A stretch of 64,000 nt of DNA from Amycolatopsis sp. A133 (GCF_031082405.1 NZ_JAVHJU010000076.1:124001-188000); one strand, 5' to 3'; shown: positions 34,289-42,603, counted from the stretch's first letter. Numbers and translations: made by a program. The notes: a model not told the origin generated them from the letters alone.

Positions 34289-34450
34289 GCTGCAATTCTG
34301 CCTCGACCGGGCGGCAGGTGCTCATCTGGTGGCGCGACGCCTGCCCCGTCGGCCGCTGGTGACCGAGCGTCTCGGCCCCCACTCGACGGGCCACGGTGAC
34401 CGGAAACACCGAACCGGCTACCCGGCAACGCACACGGAGCCGGCCGGCGC

Positions 34451-34702
34451 TCAGGCGCCGAGGCGGCTGTAAATCCGGCTGGCCATGGTCGCGGCGAGCT
34501 GGTGCAGCTTGTCCGTGGGATCGAGCTGGGCGTATTGGCCCAGCAGTTCGGCCACGGCGTAAGCCTCGGTGCCCGACACCAAGGCGATGCAGCGTTCCCG
34601 GCGTCCTCGATCGATCAGCCGCGTGAGCGCCTCGGCGTAGTCCTCACGGTTGCGCACCGCGGCAAGTTCGAACGGCTCCTGCCCGGCGACCTGGTCGCTC
34701 AT
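34451..34702 (-). CDS. Small helical protein of unknown function
   Basis: An 83-residue soluble protein from ATG 34702 (GAGGACAGTGGG before it). A longer in-frame start exists, but the upstream residues look noncoding. The sequence is mostly helical ([15 protein letters not shown], then [10 protein letters not shown]). It is not recognised. It lies about 160 bp upstream of the STAS gene on the same strand and could be a small member of the same signalling unit. Confidence 0.6.
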   Translation of the reverse strand: MSDQVAGQEPFELAAVRNREDYAEALTRLIDRGRRERCIALVSGTEAYAVAELLGQYAQLDPTDKLHQLAATMASRIYSRLGA

Positions 34703-34817
34703 CCCACTGTCCTCCCCTGTCCGTGTGCTCAAGGGCATCCGCCCCCGAAGCTCACCTGCGACTTTGCGAGGTGGGGGTACCCCGATCGGGTCGCGGAGTA
34801 AATCTATGTCGGGTGGG

Positions 34818-35371
34818 TTAGACATTCGGCGTTGGGTGTGTGTAGAGTCCTTCTCGTAGCGAGAGAGACAACGTCAAGCAGGCGCGGGAGAGGACGTAAC
34901 TACCCGCGAAGTGAGACAAGCGGTCAGGCAGGACGGGGCCAATCAGTGAACAGGTCTCGGCTGGTGACCGAAGCAGTGCTGGATCGCAGTAGGCAGTGAA
35001 GTAAGCCAGGTGGCCGGGACCGAGCAGGGTAAGGGGTTCCGGGCAGTGGCCGCGGTGTTGCGCGTGCTGGGGCCGATCGGTGAAAGGGTTCCAGCCGGTG
35101 ACGACCGCGACAGCAGGACACAGCAAGAAGGAAACACAGGAAAGAAGGGACAGGGCCCATCATTGGATCGCCCGCAGCGGCTGGGCAGTAGTGCCGCGCG
35201 GGTACCGCAGTCCCATCGGATTGGCAGGTGGTTCTCGGTTACGAATCAGCGATCCCCGCGTCAGCGGCCTCCCGGCCCGACGCGAGAACAGGAAGCCGGC
35301 GGTCGCGCCGGCCGACAATGGTGAAACCCAACCCTGGGACCCCGGGTGCCGTGCATGGCACCCGGGGTCCC
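34818..35371 (+). ncRNA. Long purine-rich leader before the MerR-like gene
   Basis: About 550 bases with no convincing reading frame, rich in G and A on the plus strand. Possible -35/-10 boxes are TTAGAC (34818-34823) and TAGAGT (34843-34848) with a 19-bp spacer, a weak match. A TCTCG-TAG-CGAGA hairpin sits at 34852-34864. Two related segments occur: GGTAAGGGGTTCCGGGCAGT near 35029 and GGTGAAAGGGTTCCAGCCGG near 35079. The stretch ends in the terminator hairpin at 35336-35371, right before the RBS of the MerR-like gene. The most likely reading is a regulatory 5' leader or a stand-alone small RNA whose terminator doubles as an attenuator. No known RNA family was recognised. Confidence 0.4.
35336..35371 (+). 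terminator. 15-bp hairpin just upstream of the MerR-like RBS
   Basis: A perfect 15-bp stem (GGGACCCCGGGTGCC / GGCACCCGGGGTCCC) with the loop GTGCAT, followed by TTGTGATG. It stops ten bases before GGAGG and 18 bases before the ATG of the MerR-like gene. A stem this strong in this place would halt or pause transcription before the gene. Confidence 0.75.
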
Positions 35372-35389
35372 TTGTGATGCGGAGGCCGA

Positions 35390-35722
35390 ATGATCCCTGA
35401 CCAATACCACCCGGCCACGCCCGCGGCCGACAAATTCGACGACGAACACTACCCCGGCTACACGATGGGCCGGGCCGCCGAAATGCTCGGCACCACCCAG
35501 AACTTCCTGCGCAGCCTCGACGAAACCGGGCTGATCAAGCCACAACGCTCCACCGGCGGGCACCGCCGCTACTCCCGCCACCAATTGCGCATCGCCGCAC
35601 GAGTACGGCACCTCGTCGACGAAGGCACCGCCATCGACGCCGCCTGCCGCATCATCACCCTCGAAGACCAGCTCCACGAAGCTCAACGACGCCACACCCG
35701 TCCCCAACCCGCCACCGACTGA
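35390..35722 (+). CDS. MerR-like helix-turn-helix regulator
   Basis: A 110-residue DNA-binding protein with a MerR-type winged HTH at about 25-75: Y-T-M-G-R-A-A-E-M-L-G-T-T, F-L-R-S-L-D-E-T-G-L-I-K-P and G-G-H-R-R-Y-S-R-H-Q-L. A short coiled coil follows (I-T-L-E-D-Q-L-H-E-A). There is no effector domain. Proteins like this occur in many actinobacteria. GGAGG lies four bases before the ATG. The long leader and hairpin upstream suggest control at transcription elongation. Confidence 0.92.
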   Translation: MIPDQYHPATPAADKFDDEHYPGYTMGRAAEMLGTTQNFLRSLDETGLIKPQRSTGGHRRYSRHQLRIAARVRHLVDEGTAIDAACRIITLEDQLHEAQRRHTRPQPATD

Positions 35723-35726
35723 GCCG

Positions 35727-35766
35727 CGAGGTGTACCACCGAAAGCCCCGCAGGTGGTACACCTCG
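35727..35766. terminator. Hairpin terminator, convergent genes
   Basis: A perfect 14-bp stem (CGAGGTGTACCACC / GGTGGTACACCTCG) with a 12-base loop, four bases after the MerR-like stop and between convergent genes. Confidence 0.78.
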
Positions 35767-35835
35767 AACGCTCAGTTCGTCCACCACGGTGGGTGCCCGG
35801 CGATGGCCGGCAGCCATCGCCGGACCGGGTTCTCG

Positions 35836-37095
35836 CTAACCGGCCGGGCAGAACTTCGCCTCGATCACTGACTTGACCGTGGGGAGCTCGGGGGTCATCT
35901 GGTCGATGTTCATGCTGATCCCGACCAGGTGCTCTCCGTCCCGGGTGCCCAGCGAGAACGTCATCGCGCCGCTGATGGCACCGCCGATGCCCCAGACCTC
36001 CCTCCCGCAGCCCAGCGTCCAGGACCAGACGCCGAGACCGTAAGTGGTGCCGGAAACCCACGACTCGATCTCCTCGCCGGTGGCCGGGCTCTTGACCACG
36101 GTCCGGACCATGGTGAACATCTCCCGCTGCTGGGCGGGCGCCAGGATCTGGCCCTGAAGCAAGGCTCGGGTGAACTTGTCGACGTCCTCGACCGTCGACA
36201 CCATGCCGCCCGCCGCCCAGCCGTAGGACACGTTCTGCTCGGTCACGTCGTAGACCTCGGCGCCCGGCTCGTTCACGAACAGCGTCGAGTAGTGCCTGGG
36301 GTGGGGCCCGCGTATCCGCACTTCGTCGTCGTTCGGCAGGTAGGTCCCCTCGAGCCGGAGCGGGAGGACGATCCGCCGCCTGATTTCCTCGGCAAGCGTG
36401 TTTCCGGTCACCTTCTCGACGATCATCGCGGCCAGGAAGTATCCGGTGTTGGAATAGGCGAAACCGTCACCGGGTTCCGGGAAATAGCGTTCGTTGCGCA
36501 GGCCGGCCTCCACCAGCTGCCCGGGGGTGTACCGGTCGAAGCGGTGCTCGAAGAAGTCTTGGCCCGTCCGCACGATCTGCGCGTCGTTGCCGTAGTTGAA
36601 GATCCCGCTGGTGTGGTTGAGCAGCTGCCTGATGGTGATCTCGCGGCCGTCGTTGCCGTTGCCGCGGACCAGGCCGGGCAGCCACTTCTCCACTTCGTCG
36701 CCGAGGCTCAGCTCGCCGGCGGCCTCCAGCTGCAGCACGACCGCGGCGGTGAACGCCTTGGCGGCGCTGCCGATGCGGACCCGCTCGTGCGGGCGTTGCG
36801 CACGACCGGTTCCGGTGTCGGCCACGCCCGCGTGGCCGAACCAGCTCTGACGGCCGTCGATGACCTCGGCGACCATGCCGGGCACGCCCTTCCCGGCTAC
36901 GGCTTCTGCCATCGCGCGCCGCACCGCGGCGTTGTCGGGACGGCTCGTCGCCGGATCCGCTTCCGAGACCGCCGCCACGGCCGTATTGCCGCCGTACTCC
37001 GTCATCGCCGTTCCCGAGATGAGCAGGGTCATCCCCGCCAGGACCGCGCGCACCCGGTTCTGCGCAGAGGAATGCACCCCGATTGTCATCGCCAT
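35836..37095 (-). CDS. Secreted serine hydrolase of the beta-lactamase/DD-peptidase fold
   Basis: A 419-residue exported protein. After a signal peptide (about 1-42), the beta-lactamase (class C-like) fold shows the S-x-x-K motif in I-G-S-A-A-K-A-F (about 110), Y-S-N in F-A-Y-S-N-T-G-Y (about 215) and a late G-I-G-G region. Such enzymes act on D-Ala-D-Ala peptides or esters at the cell surface. The C-terminus has A-K-F-C-P-A-G. A perfect palindrome at 37117-37146 sits just upstream and probably regulates it. It diverges from the IS30-HTH/MarR fusion gene. Confidence 0.92.
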   Translation of the reverse strand: MAMTIGVHSSAQNRVRAVLAGMTLLISGTAMTEYGGNTAVAAVSEADPATSRPDNAAVRRAMAEAVAGKGVPGMVAEVIDGRQSWFGHAGVADTGTGRAQRPHERVRIGSAAKAFTAAVVLQLEAAGELSLGDEVEKWLPGLVRGNGNDGREITIRQLLNHTSGIFNYGNDAQIVRTGQDFFEHRFDRYTPGQLVEAGLRNERYFPEPGDGFAYSNTGYFLAAMIVEKVTGNTLAEEIRRRIVLPLRLEGTYLPNDDEVRIRGPHPRHYSTLFVNEPGAEVYDVTEQNVSYGWAAGGMVSTVEDVDKFTRALLQGQILAPAQQREMFTMVRTVVKSPATGEEIESWVSGTTYGLGVWSWTLGCGREVWGIGGAISGAMTFSLGTRDGEHLVGISMNIDQMTPELPTVKSVIEAKFCPAG

Positions 37096-37116
37096 ACCCG
37101 TCCCCCATTTCCACTC

Positions 37117-37146
37117 GACGGTGAACGCTAATTTGCGTTCACCGTC
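37117..37146. promoter_or_regulatory. Perfect 12-bp inverted repeat (operator candidate)
   Basis: GACGGTGAACGC, spacer TAATTT, then GCGTTCACCGTC. It lies 22-51 bp upstream of the serine hydrolase start, in the region shared with the divergent regulator gene. It has no terminator context and is too symmetrical for chance. The regulator at 37338-38054 is an obvious candidate binder. Confidence 0.7.
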
Positions 37147-37200
37147 TCGTCAAGGATCCCCCGTCGGGTTATGGCCGTCCAAGGCCCATTGATCAGGTCT

Positions 37201-37257
37201 TTTGCAATGGCGCTGCCCGTGAATGCAAAGGACGCCGGCGAAGGTGATTTGCAATGG
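37201..37257. repeat. TTTGCAATGG direct repeats and TGCAAA
   Basis: TTTGCAATGG occurs at 37201-37210 and 37248-37257 (47 bp apart), with an inverted half TGCAAA at 37224-37229 between. They sit 80-140 bp before the regulator gene and could be a second set of binding sites. Confidence 0.5.
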
Positions 37258-37337
37258 ACTGGAGACGAATGCACACTGTCGATCGGCTCCGGGGGCGGAG
37301 CGGTGATGGTGACGGCCGAGCGGCGGAAGGTGCGCAC

Positions 37338-38054
37338 ATGCCGGGCAGCAGACTGACTCACGAGGACCGCCGGGACATCGAGGTGGGTCTGGCCGAGGGG
37401 TTCACCTACTCCGGGATCGCCGAACGCCTGTCGCGCCCGGTTTCGACGATCAGCCGCGAGGTGGCCCGCAACGGCGGCCGCGCCGCCTACCGCGCCGACC
37501 ACGCCCACCGGGCGACCGAGGGACGTGCGCGCCGGAGCGGGCCGGCCGCGGTCGAGGGGGCCGGGGCCGGCGGCCGTGATCCCCGGGTGCTGCACCAGTT
37601 CGAGGAACGGTTCGCCGCGCTGATGGCCGGGACCGGCCTCCCGCGGATGACCGCCAGGGTCCTCGCCTGCCTGTACGCCACCGACACCGGTAGTCTCACC
37701 GCCGCCGACCTCGTGCACCGGCTCCAGGTCAGCCCGGCGTCGGTTTCCAAGGCCGTCGGGGACCTCGAGGCGCAAGATCTGATCAAGCGCGAGCGTGACG
37801 CCCGGCGACGGCGTGACCGCTACGTCATCACCGGCGACGTCTGGTACCGGGCGTGGCTGAACAGCGTCCGGGCGAACCTCGCGCTGGCCGACGCCGTCCG
37901 CCAGGGTGCCGAGAGCCTCGGTGCCACCACCCCGGCCGGTGCCCGCCTCCAAGACATGGGCCGGTTCCTCGAGCACGTCAGCCGCGTGCTGATCCAGGCC
38001 GCTCAAGGCCGGCCGGGAACCGCCGTCGCTCGCCACGGAGGCTCGGCCGGCTGA
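37338..38054 (+). CDS. IS30-type HTH fused to a MarR/GbsR-like regulator
   Basis: A 238-residue protein. Residues 1-70 form an HTH of the type at the N-terminus of IS30 transposases (R-L-T-H-E-D-R-R-D-I-E-V-G-L, then S-G-I-A-E-R-L, S-T-I-S-R-E-V-A-R-N-G-G, and Y-R-A-D-H-A-H-R). A MarR/GbsR-like winged helix follows (about 90-210: T-A-A-D-L-V-H-R-L-Q-V-S-P-A-S-V-S-K-A-V, E-R-D-A-R-R-R-R-D-R-Y). It has no transposase catalytic core, so it is a regulator, not a mobile element. ATG 37338 is used. Its binding sites may be the palindrome or repeats just upstream. Confidence 0.85.
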   Translation: MPGSRLTHEDRRDIEVGLAEGFTYSGIAERLSRPVSTISREVARNGGRAAYRADHAHRATEGRARRSGPAAVEGAGAGGRDPRVLHQFEERFAALMAGTGLPRMTARVLACLYATDTGSLTAADLVHRLQVSPASVSKAVGDLEAQDLIKRERDARRRRDRYVITGDVWYRAWLNSVRANLALADAVRQGAESLGATTPAGARLQDMGRFLEHVSRVLIQAAQGRPGTAVARHGGSAG

Positions 38055-38315
38055 CCGGCGACCACCCGCCGAACCTCGGAGGCCACGCCTGCCGCTCCGC
38101 TTCCGCCGCCTCCGCTCGCGGATCGCGGCGAACGACGCGTCGACCCATCGTGTCCACTGTGGAGAGTTCGCGGCCGCCTGCGCGCTTCACCGCGAGCTTC
38201 GGCGACCGTAGCGAGTTCCGGTAAGCCGCGGCGTGGCACCCGGCCACTTCCGCGAGCACGGGGTACCCACTCCGCCGCCCCGGACCATCGTCCTGACGAC
38301 CTCACCACCGGCTAC

Positions 38316-39562
38316 ATGCTCAGCCAGCGCGAGCAGAGCGTCACCCGCCAGTCGGAAGTCGACGTGCGCCTGGTCGAGGCCGCACTGGGCGACGACCCGG
38401 AGGGACTCGAAGAACTGCTCACCGGATTGGCCACCGGGCCCGACTCCTCGATCCTGCTCTCGCGCCCGGCCGGCTGGCTCACCAGCGGCCGCCGGGTCGA
38501 ACCCGCCGTCGTGCCCGGTGCCCTGCTGGACCAGGCCCGGCACGGGGTCGCGGCCCGCCAGCGCTTCGCCGCCGGCGGGATCCCCGTCCTCGGGGTGGCG
38601 ACGCCGGTCGGCGCGGACGGCAGCATCTACGTCGAGCTCTACCCCCTGCTGGAACTCGACCGCAGCTTCCGCTACCTGAGCACCCTGCTCATCACCGGCA
38701 CCGTCGTGGCCGCCCTCTTCGGCGTCGGCCTCGGTGCCTGGGCCGCCCGCCGGGCCCTCCGGCCCTGACCGCGCTGACGGCCGCCGCGGCCCGCGTCGCG
38801 CGGGGCGACCTGTCGACCCGGCTGCCCGAGCAGGCCGACCCCGACCTCGCGCCCTTGGCCGCCGGCTTCAACACGACCACCGAACAGCTCGAACAACGCG
38901 TCCGGCGGGACGCCCGGTTCGCCGCCGACGTCAGCCACGAACTGCGCTCGCCCTTGACCACGATGGTCAACGTCACCGAGGTCCTCGACCGCCGCCGGGA
39001 CGCCATGCCGCCGACAGCACAGCAAGCCCTCCGGCTGCTCCGCTCCGAGCTGCGCCGCTTCCAGCGGATGGTCGTCGATCTCCTCGAGATCTCGCGAGCC
39101 GACCAGGACGACACCGGCCGTTCGGTCGAGCTGGTCGACCTCGGTGCGCTCGTCCGCAACGTCGTCGACAGCCGGGCCGAGTCCGGGGTGCGGATCGACA
39201 CGGATCCCGCAACGCCGCTCGTCGCCGTGGACCGCCGCCGGATCGACCGGGTCGTCGCCAACCTGCTGGACAACGCCGGCCACTACGGCGGCGGCGCGGT
39301 CACCGTCCACCGCCACGGAACCCGGGCGCGGATCGTCGTCGACGACGCCGGCAGCGGCGTCCCACCCGCCCTGCGCGAACGCATCTTCGAACGCTTCGCC
39401 CGCGGCCTGCACGCCGGCCGCCGCGACGCCGGCACCGGCAGCGGCCTCGGCTTGGCCATCGTCGCCGACCACGTGCACCGCCACGACGGCCGGGTGTGGG
39501 TCGAAGACCGCCCCGGTGGCGGCGCCCGCTTCGTCGTCGAACTCCCGGAGGCACCGACATGA
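38316..39562 (+). pseudogene. Histidine kinase, truncated and frameshifted
   Basis: A sensor kinase of the MtrB/PhoR-like HAMP-HisKA-HATPase type, split in two frames. The first part (38316-38768) gives a sensor domain and a membrane segment, ending in R-R-A-L-R-P-stop. Reading on in another frame gives L-T-A-L-T-A-A-A-A-R-V-A-R-G (HAMP), F-A-A-D-V-S-H-E-L-R-S-P-L (phospho-acceptor His box), L-L-D-N-A-G-H-Y (N-box; the usual N-A-x-x-H/Y) and G-S-G-L-G-L-A-I-V (G-box). One base is missing in the CCC run at 38763-38765. The first membrane segment expected before D-L-T-T-G-Y-M-L-S-Q-R-E-Q is also absent upstream. No response regulator is adjacent. This looks like real decay, with a small chance that the C-run loss is a sequencing error. 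Confidence 0.8.
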
Positions 39563-39738
39563 GAATCGCCCTGACCGCCGTGGCCGCGGTGGCCGCGGTG
39601 TGGCTTGGCGGCTGCGGGGTGACCACTCAGGACCGGCCCGATCCGATCACCACCCCGGTGCCGACCGCGACCCCGGCGGTCACCAGCCGGCCGGCCTCCT
39701 CGACACCATGCACACCGACGCCCCGAATTCACCGGTGA
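39559..39738 (+). pseudogene. Truncated lipoprotein associated with the decayed kinase
   Basis: A 59-residue frame. ATG overlaps the kinase stop by four bases. Signal peptide and lipobox (V-W-L-G-G-C) are followed by G-V-T-T-Q-D-R-P-D-P-I and a Thr/Pro-rich stretch that stops. In related loci a GerMN-type lipoprotein follows the kinase here, so this is probably its severed N-terminus. A short genuine lipoprotein cannot be excluded. Confidence 0.55.
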
Positions 39739-39752
39739 GGCACACTCGAGGT

Positions 39753-40247
39753 ATGCCTCGCAGCACTTCCGCCCTCGACGCGACGGACGTCGACGCCGTG
39801 ACCGACGCCGTGCTGACCGCTTCGCGCCTGCTGGTGGCCGTTTCGGCGCGTTCGATCGCCGCCGCCGGCGACACGATCACGCTGCCGCAGTTCCGGCTCC
39901 TGGTGGTCCTGCAGACCCGGGGACCGCTCAAGCACGCCGATCTGGCCGAGTACCTGCAGGTCACGCCGTCCACCGCGAGCCGGATGGTCGACCGTCTCGT
40001 CGGGGCCGGCGTGGTGGACCGGCAGCACAGCCCGGTTTCCCGTCGCGAGATCGTGCTCGCCCTGACCCGCGAGGGCGCGAAGGTGGTCCGCCAGGTCACC
40101 GCGCGCCGCCGCAAGGAGATCGCGAAGATCGTCGCCCGGATGCCGGACGACGCCCGCAGCGGCCTGGTCGACGTCCTCACGGCGTTCGCCGAGGCAGGCG
40201 GCGAACCTCCGGCGTCCACCGTGGCGCCCGAGGTGGTCTGGACCTGA
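39753..40247 (+). CDS. MarR-family transcriptional regulator
   Basis: A 164-residue regulator of usual length. The winged HTH (about 45-110) reads L-P-Q-F-R-L-L-V-V-L-Q-T-R-G, H-A-D-L-A-E-Y-L-Q-V-T-P-S-T-A-S-R-M-V-D-R-L, then the wing S-P-V-S-R-R-E-I-V-L. Flanking helices form the dimer interface. It follows the kinase relic by 14 bp. Target unknown. Confidence 0.92.
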   Translation: MPRSTSALDATDVDAVTDAVLTASRLLVAVSARSIAAAGDTITLPQFRLLVVLQTRGPLKHADLAEYLQVTPSTASRMVDRLVGAGVVDRQHSPVSRREIVLALTREGAKVVRQVTARRRKEIAKIVARMPDDARSGLVDVLTAFAEAGGEPPASTVAPEVVWT

Positions 40248-40600
40248 CGGTCCGCACGACCGGTGCTGGCCCCCGGCGATGCCGATCCGGAAGCGCGGTG
40301 GCAGGGCACGACGATGTGCCCCGCCACCGCGGCACGACGCCGCTTCCACCCGGCCCGGGGCTTCCTCGGCACCCAGGGACCGCGCCCACGAAACCATGAC
40401 ACGTTCCCCGCTCACGACGACATCCGCTCCAGCCCGCCGGCGCCGGAATCCACTCTCCCCCACGGGCCGCGCGCCGGACCTGACGATTGCCTTGCGATCC
40501 GGCCCGGCCGGGCACGAAGCGGCGCGCCGGCGGTACGGTGCGGCGATGCCGAGCACGACGACGTTGGCCCTCGCCCTGGCACGACATCGACCGGCCGGTC
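40248..40600. other. 353-bp intergenic region
   Basis: Between the convergent MarR and K+ channel genes. No gene is supported. It holds the first copy of a repeated motif (40478-40512) also found upstream of the DUF6292 gene. Confidence 0.6.
40478..40512 (-). repeat. 35-bp intergenic motif, copy 1
   Basis: ACCTGACGATTGCCTTGCGA continues with TCCGGCCCGGCCGGG. It matches copy 2 (42477-42511) at most positions, particularly around CCTGACGA and CCTTGCGATC. Both copies lie in noncoding DNA in the same orientation. Confidence 0.55.
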
Positions 40601-41638
40601 TCAGCCGCCCGGGGCGCCCAAGGCGGCCGCGATCTCGGCGTCGGTGAGCCGCCGCGGGCCGACGTAGTAGAGCACCGAACCACCCGGGAGCTCGCCGTCC
40701 CAGCCGGGGTTGACGACGAGGCCGTCGACGGTCCGCACGGCGAGGATGGTGACCCCGAAAGCGCGCCCCAGCGCGATCCGGCACCGCTCGATCCCCGAAA
40801 TGCCCGGCGACTCCGGAAGGGTCACGGAGTAAGTGGCGGCGCCGCCCGCGGTCATCAGCTCCGTGTAGACGTCGGCGATCCCGGGCGAGGTCAGCTCTTC
40901 GGTGATCATGCGAGGCGTGTGCCACTGCACGCACTTGATCTTCGGGTCGACGTAGCGAACCAGCTCGGCGCGGTCCATGTCCCGCAGCGCCACCACGACG
41001 TGCGCGCCCGGGTTCGCGTGGTCGACGGTGACCGCCACCGCCAGTGCCTCGTTGTCGTCGGCCATGTCCACCAGAACGGTCGCCGCGCGGTGCACGGCCG
41101 CCCGCGCCAGCACGCCCGCCGCCGTCGGATCACCCCGGACGAAGTCCACCGGCTCCCCGGGCATCGGGTGCACCGGCACCTCCTCGCCCGCGCAGAGGAC
41201 CAGCCCGGTCACGCCGTCGGCCAGCAGCTGGGCCACGATCCGCTCGGTCCGCCCGGCCGTGTAGCCGATCAGCACCGTGTGCCCGGTCGCGCGAACCGGC
41301 TCGCTTCCCTGCATCCGCCGTCCCTTCGCCTGCTCGAGCGCCGCCGCCAGTTTGGTGAAGACCGTCGTGAGGGTGGCGATCCCGCCGAAGATGACGTAAC
41401 CGCCCACCACGTGCCCCGCGGCGGTCTCGGGCGATAAGTCCCCGTAGCCGACCGTCGAGGCCGACACGACGAAGTACCACCAGTAGTTGCCCGGACGCAC
41501 GAGCTCGCTGCCCGCCGGTTCGGCGAGCGCCATCAGCGGCCAGCTCGTCACGAACACGACCACGACGACGGCCACCGGCAGCAGCCACCCCCGGGTCAGC
41601 ACCCAGCGCGCGAGCAGCCGGGACAGGAAGAACGCCAT
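40601..41638 (-). CDS. Ion channel with TrkA-N/TrkA-C domains (K+ channel)
   Basis: A 345-residue potassium channel subunit. Two membrane segments (about 15-35 and 75-95) flank a pore with the selectivity filter T-V-G-Y-G-D. Next come a TrkA-N/RCK nucleotide-binding domain (about 115-235; G-H-T-V-L-I-G-Y-T-A-G-R-T-E, N-P-G-A-H-V-V-V-A-L) and a TrkA-C-like domain (about 255-335). Tetrameric assembly is expected. ATG 41638 is used; the frame continues upstream without coding character. Confidence 0.93.
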   Translation of the reverse strand: MAFFLSRLLARWVLTRGWLLPVAVVVVVFVTSWPLMALAEPAGSELVRPGNYWWYFVVSASTVGYGDLSPETAAGHVVGGYVIFGGIATLTTVFTKLAAALEQAKGRRMQGSEPVRATGHTVLIGYTAGRTERIVAQLLADGVTGLVLCAGEEVPVHPMPGEPVDFVRGDPTAAGVLARAAVHRAATVLVDMADDNEALAVAVTVDHANPGAHVVVALRDMDRAELVRYVDPKIKCVQWHTPRMITEELTSPGIADVYTELMTAGGAATYSVTLPESPGISGIERCRIALGRAFGVTILAVRTVDGLVVNPGWDGELPGGSVLYYVGPRRLTDAEIAAALGAPGG

Positions 41639-41842
41639 CCGTGCCCTCCGCCGGCGCGACCGTCGATCGCACCAGCCGACCACACGACCGGACCGGACAC
41701 AATGGACTTTACCGGACCGTGATCCCGGCGGCCGGGATGGATCGGGGTGGCACCGGGCCATCGTGTTGCCGGTCAACGCCGGACCGCACTCAGTCCATTG
41801 TCGACAGTCGGCGCCGGGATCTCCGTGCTGAGGAGCGGAGCT

Positions 41843-42280
41843 TCATCCGAGGCGATCCGGGCCCGGCAGCCGCACCCGCCCCGGCAACGCGATGACGGTG
41901 TAACCGCTCAGCAGCTCGGCCAGGCCGGCTGCGCCACCGCGGGCCGGTTCCCCGCCTCGGCGCTGCCCCGCCAGGACCTGGTCGACGAAGCGTGCCACCC
42001 GGACGGGTTCGGGGACGAGCGGGTCGCCGAACCGGGCCAGTACCTCTCCCGGCCGCAGCTCCGTGCGCTCGAGCACCAGTGCCCACCCGGACTCGGCCGA
42101 CCAGACGAGCAGGAGGCCGTGCCCGGGGTGCCGCGCGGACCGCCGGCTCAACGCCAGGTGTGCGGCGGGCGGGTCGAAGCCGCGGCCGACACCACCCGGG
42201 AGCACACCGACCGCCGCGGAGACCGCCCGCAGGTAGCCGGCCAAGCCGACCTCCCAGGACCGGGGTCCGCCCTGCAGCAC
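41843..42280 (-). CDS. DUF6292 family protein
   Basis: A 145-residue protein with the DUF6292 pattern W-E-V-G-L-A-G-Y-L-R-A-V, A-L-S-R-R-S-A-R-H-P-G-H-G-L-L-L-V-W and G-W-A-L-V-L-E; family members are common in Pseudonocardiaceae and uncharacterised. GTG 42280 has GAAGGAG about nine bases upstream. The frame is open further upstream, but that part is low-complexity. The 35-bp repeated motif lies about 200 bp upstream. Confidence 0.75.
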   Translation of the reverse strand: MLQGGPRSWEVGLAGYLRAVSAAVGVLPGGVGRGFDPPAAHLALSRRSARHPGHGLLLVWSAESGWALVLERTELRPGEVLARFGDPLVPEPVRVARFVDQVLAGQRRGGEPARGGAAGLAELLSGYTVIALPGRVRLPGPDRLG

Positions 42281-42603
42281 CTGCTTGCTCTCCTTCGATC
42301 GGGCCGGAACGAACGGACGGCGTGCGCGGCACCGTGCACCGCCGCCGCCGGGCCCCGATGCCCTCGGCGGCCGGCTGCGAGCCGTTGCTTCCCCGCTCGC
42401 ACCGAGTCGTCGCAGCCCGCGTTCGCCGGCCCTCGGGCCGGCTGCCCCCCAGCATGCCGGAAAGCCGGGAAGCCGAACCTGACGAATACCTTGCGATCTC
42501 GCCCCGCCGGGTGAACGACCGATCGGCGACGGCACGTGCAGCACCGGACCGGGGCCACCGGTGGCCGGTGGGACGAGCTGCGCGGCACCGCTCACGAGCT
42601 CGG
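42281..42603. other. 323-bp upstream region of the DUF6292 gene
   Basis: Holds the second copy of the 35-bp motif (42477-42511) and the probable promoter of the DUF6292 gene. No gene is supported. Confidence 0.55.
42477..42511 (-). repeat. 35-bp intergenic motif, copy 2
   Basis: ACCTGACGAATACCTTGCGA continues with TCTCGCCCCGCCGGG. It corresponds to copy 1 at 40478-40512 and lies about 200 bp before the DUF6292 start on the minus strand. It could be a promoter or a regulator site. Confidence 0.55.

Noticed and set aside
34818-35126. A 102-codon minus-strand frame in the MerR-like leader
   Set aside because: No RBS or fold, and it covers the structured purine-rich leader. A noncoding explanation fits better.
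34818-35371. tmRNA, RNase P RNA or 6S RNA
   Set aside because: None of the conserved cores that I know (tRNA-like ends, P4 region, large central bubble) could be found.
37338-38054. IS30 transposase
   Set aside because: Only the N-terminal HTH is transposase-like. There is no DDE core and there are no inverted terminal repeats; the rest is MarR-like.
39559-39738. Functional full-length lipoprotein
   Set aside because: Only a lipobox and a short Thr/Pro stretch exist; the expected GerMN-type domain is missing, so a truncated relic is more likely.
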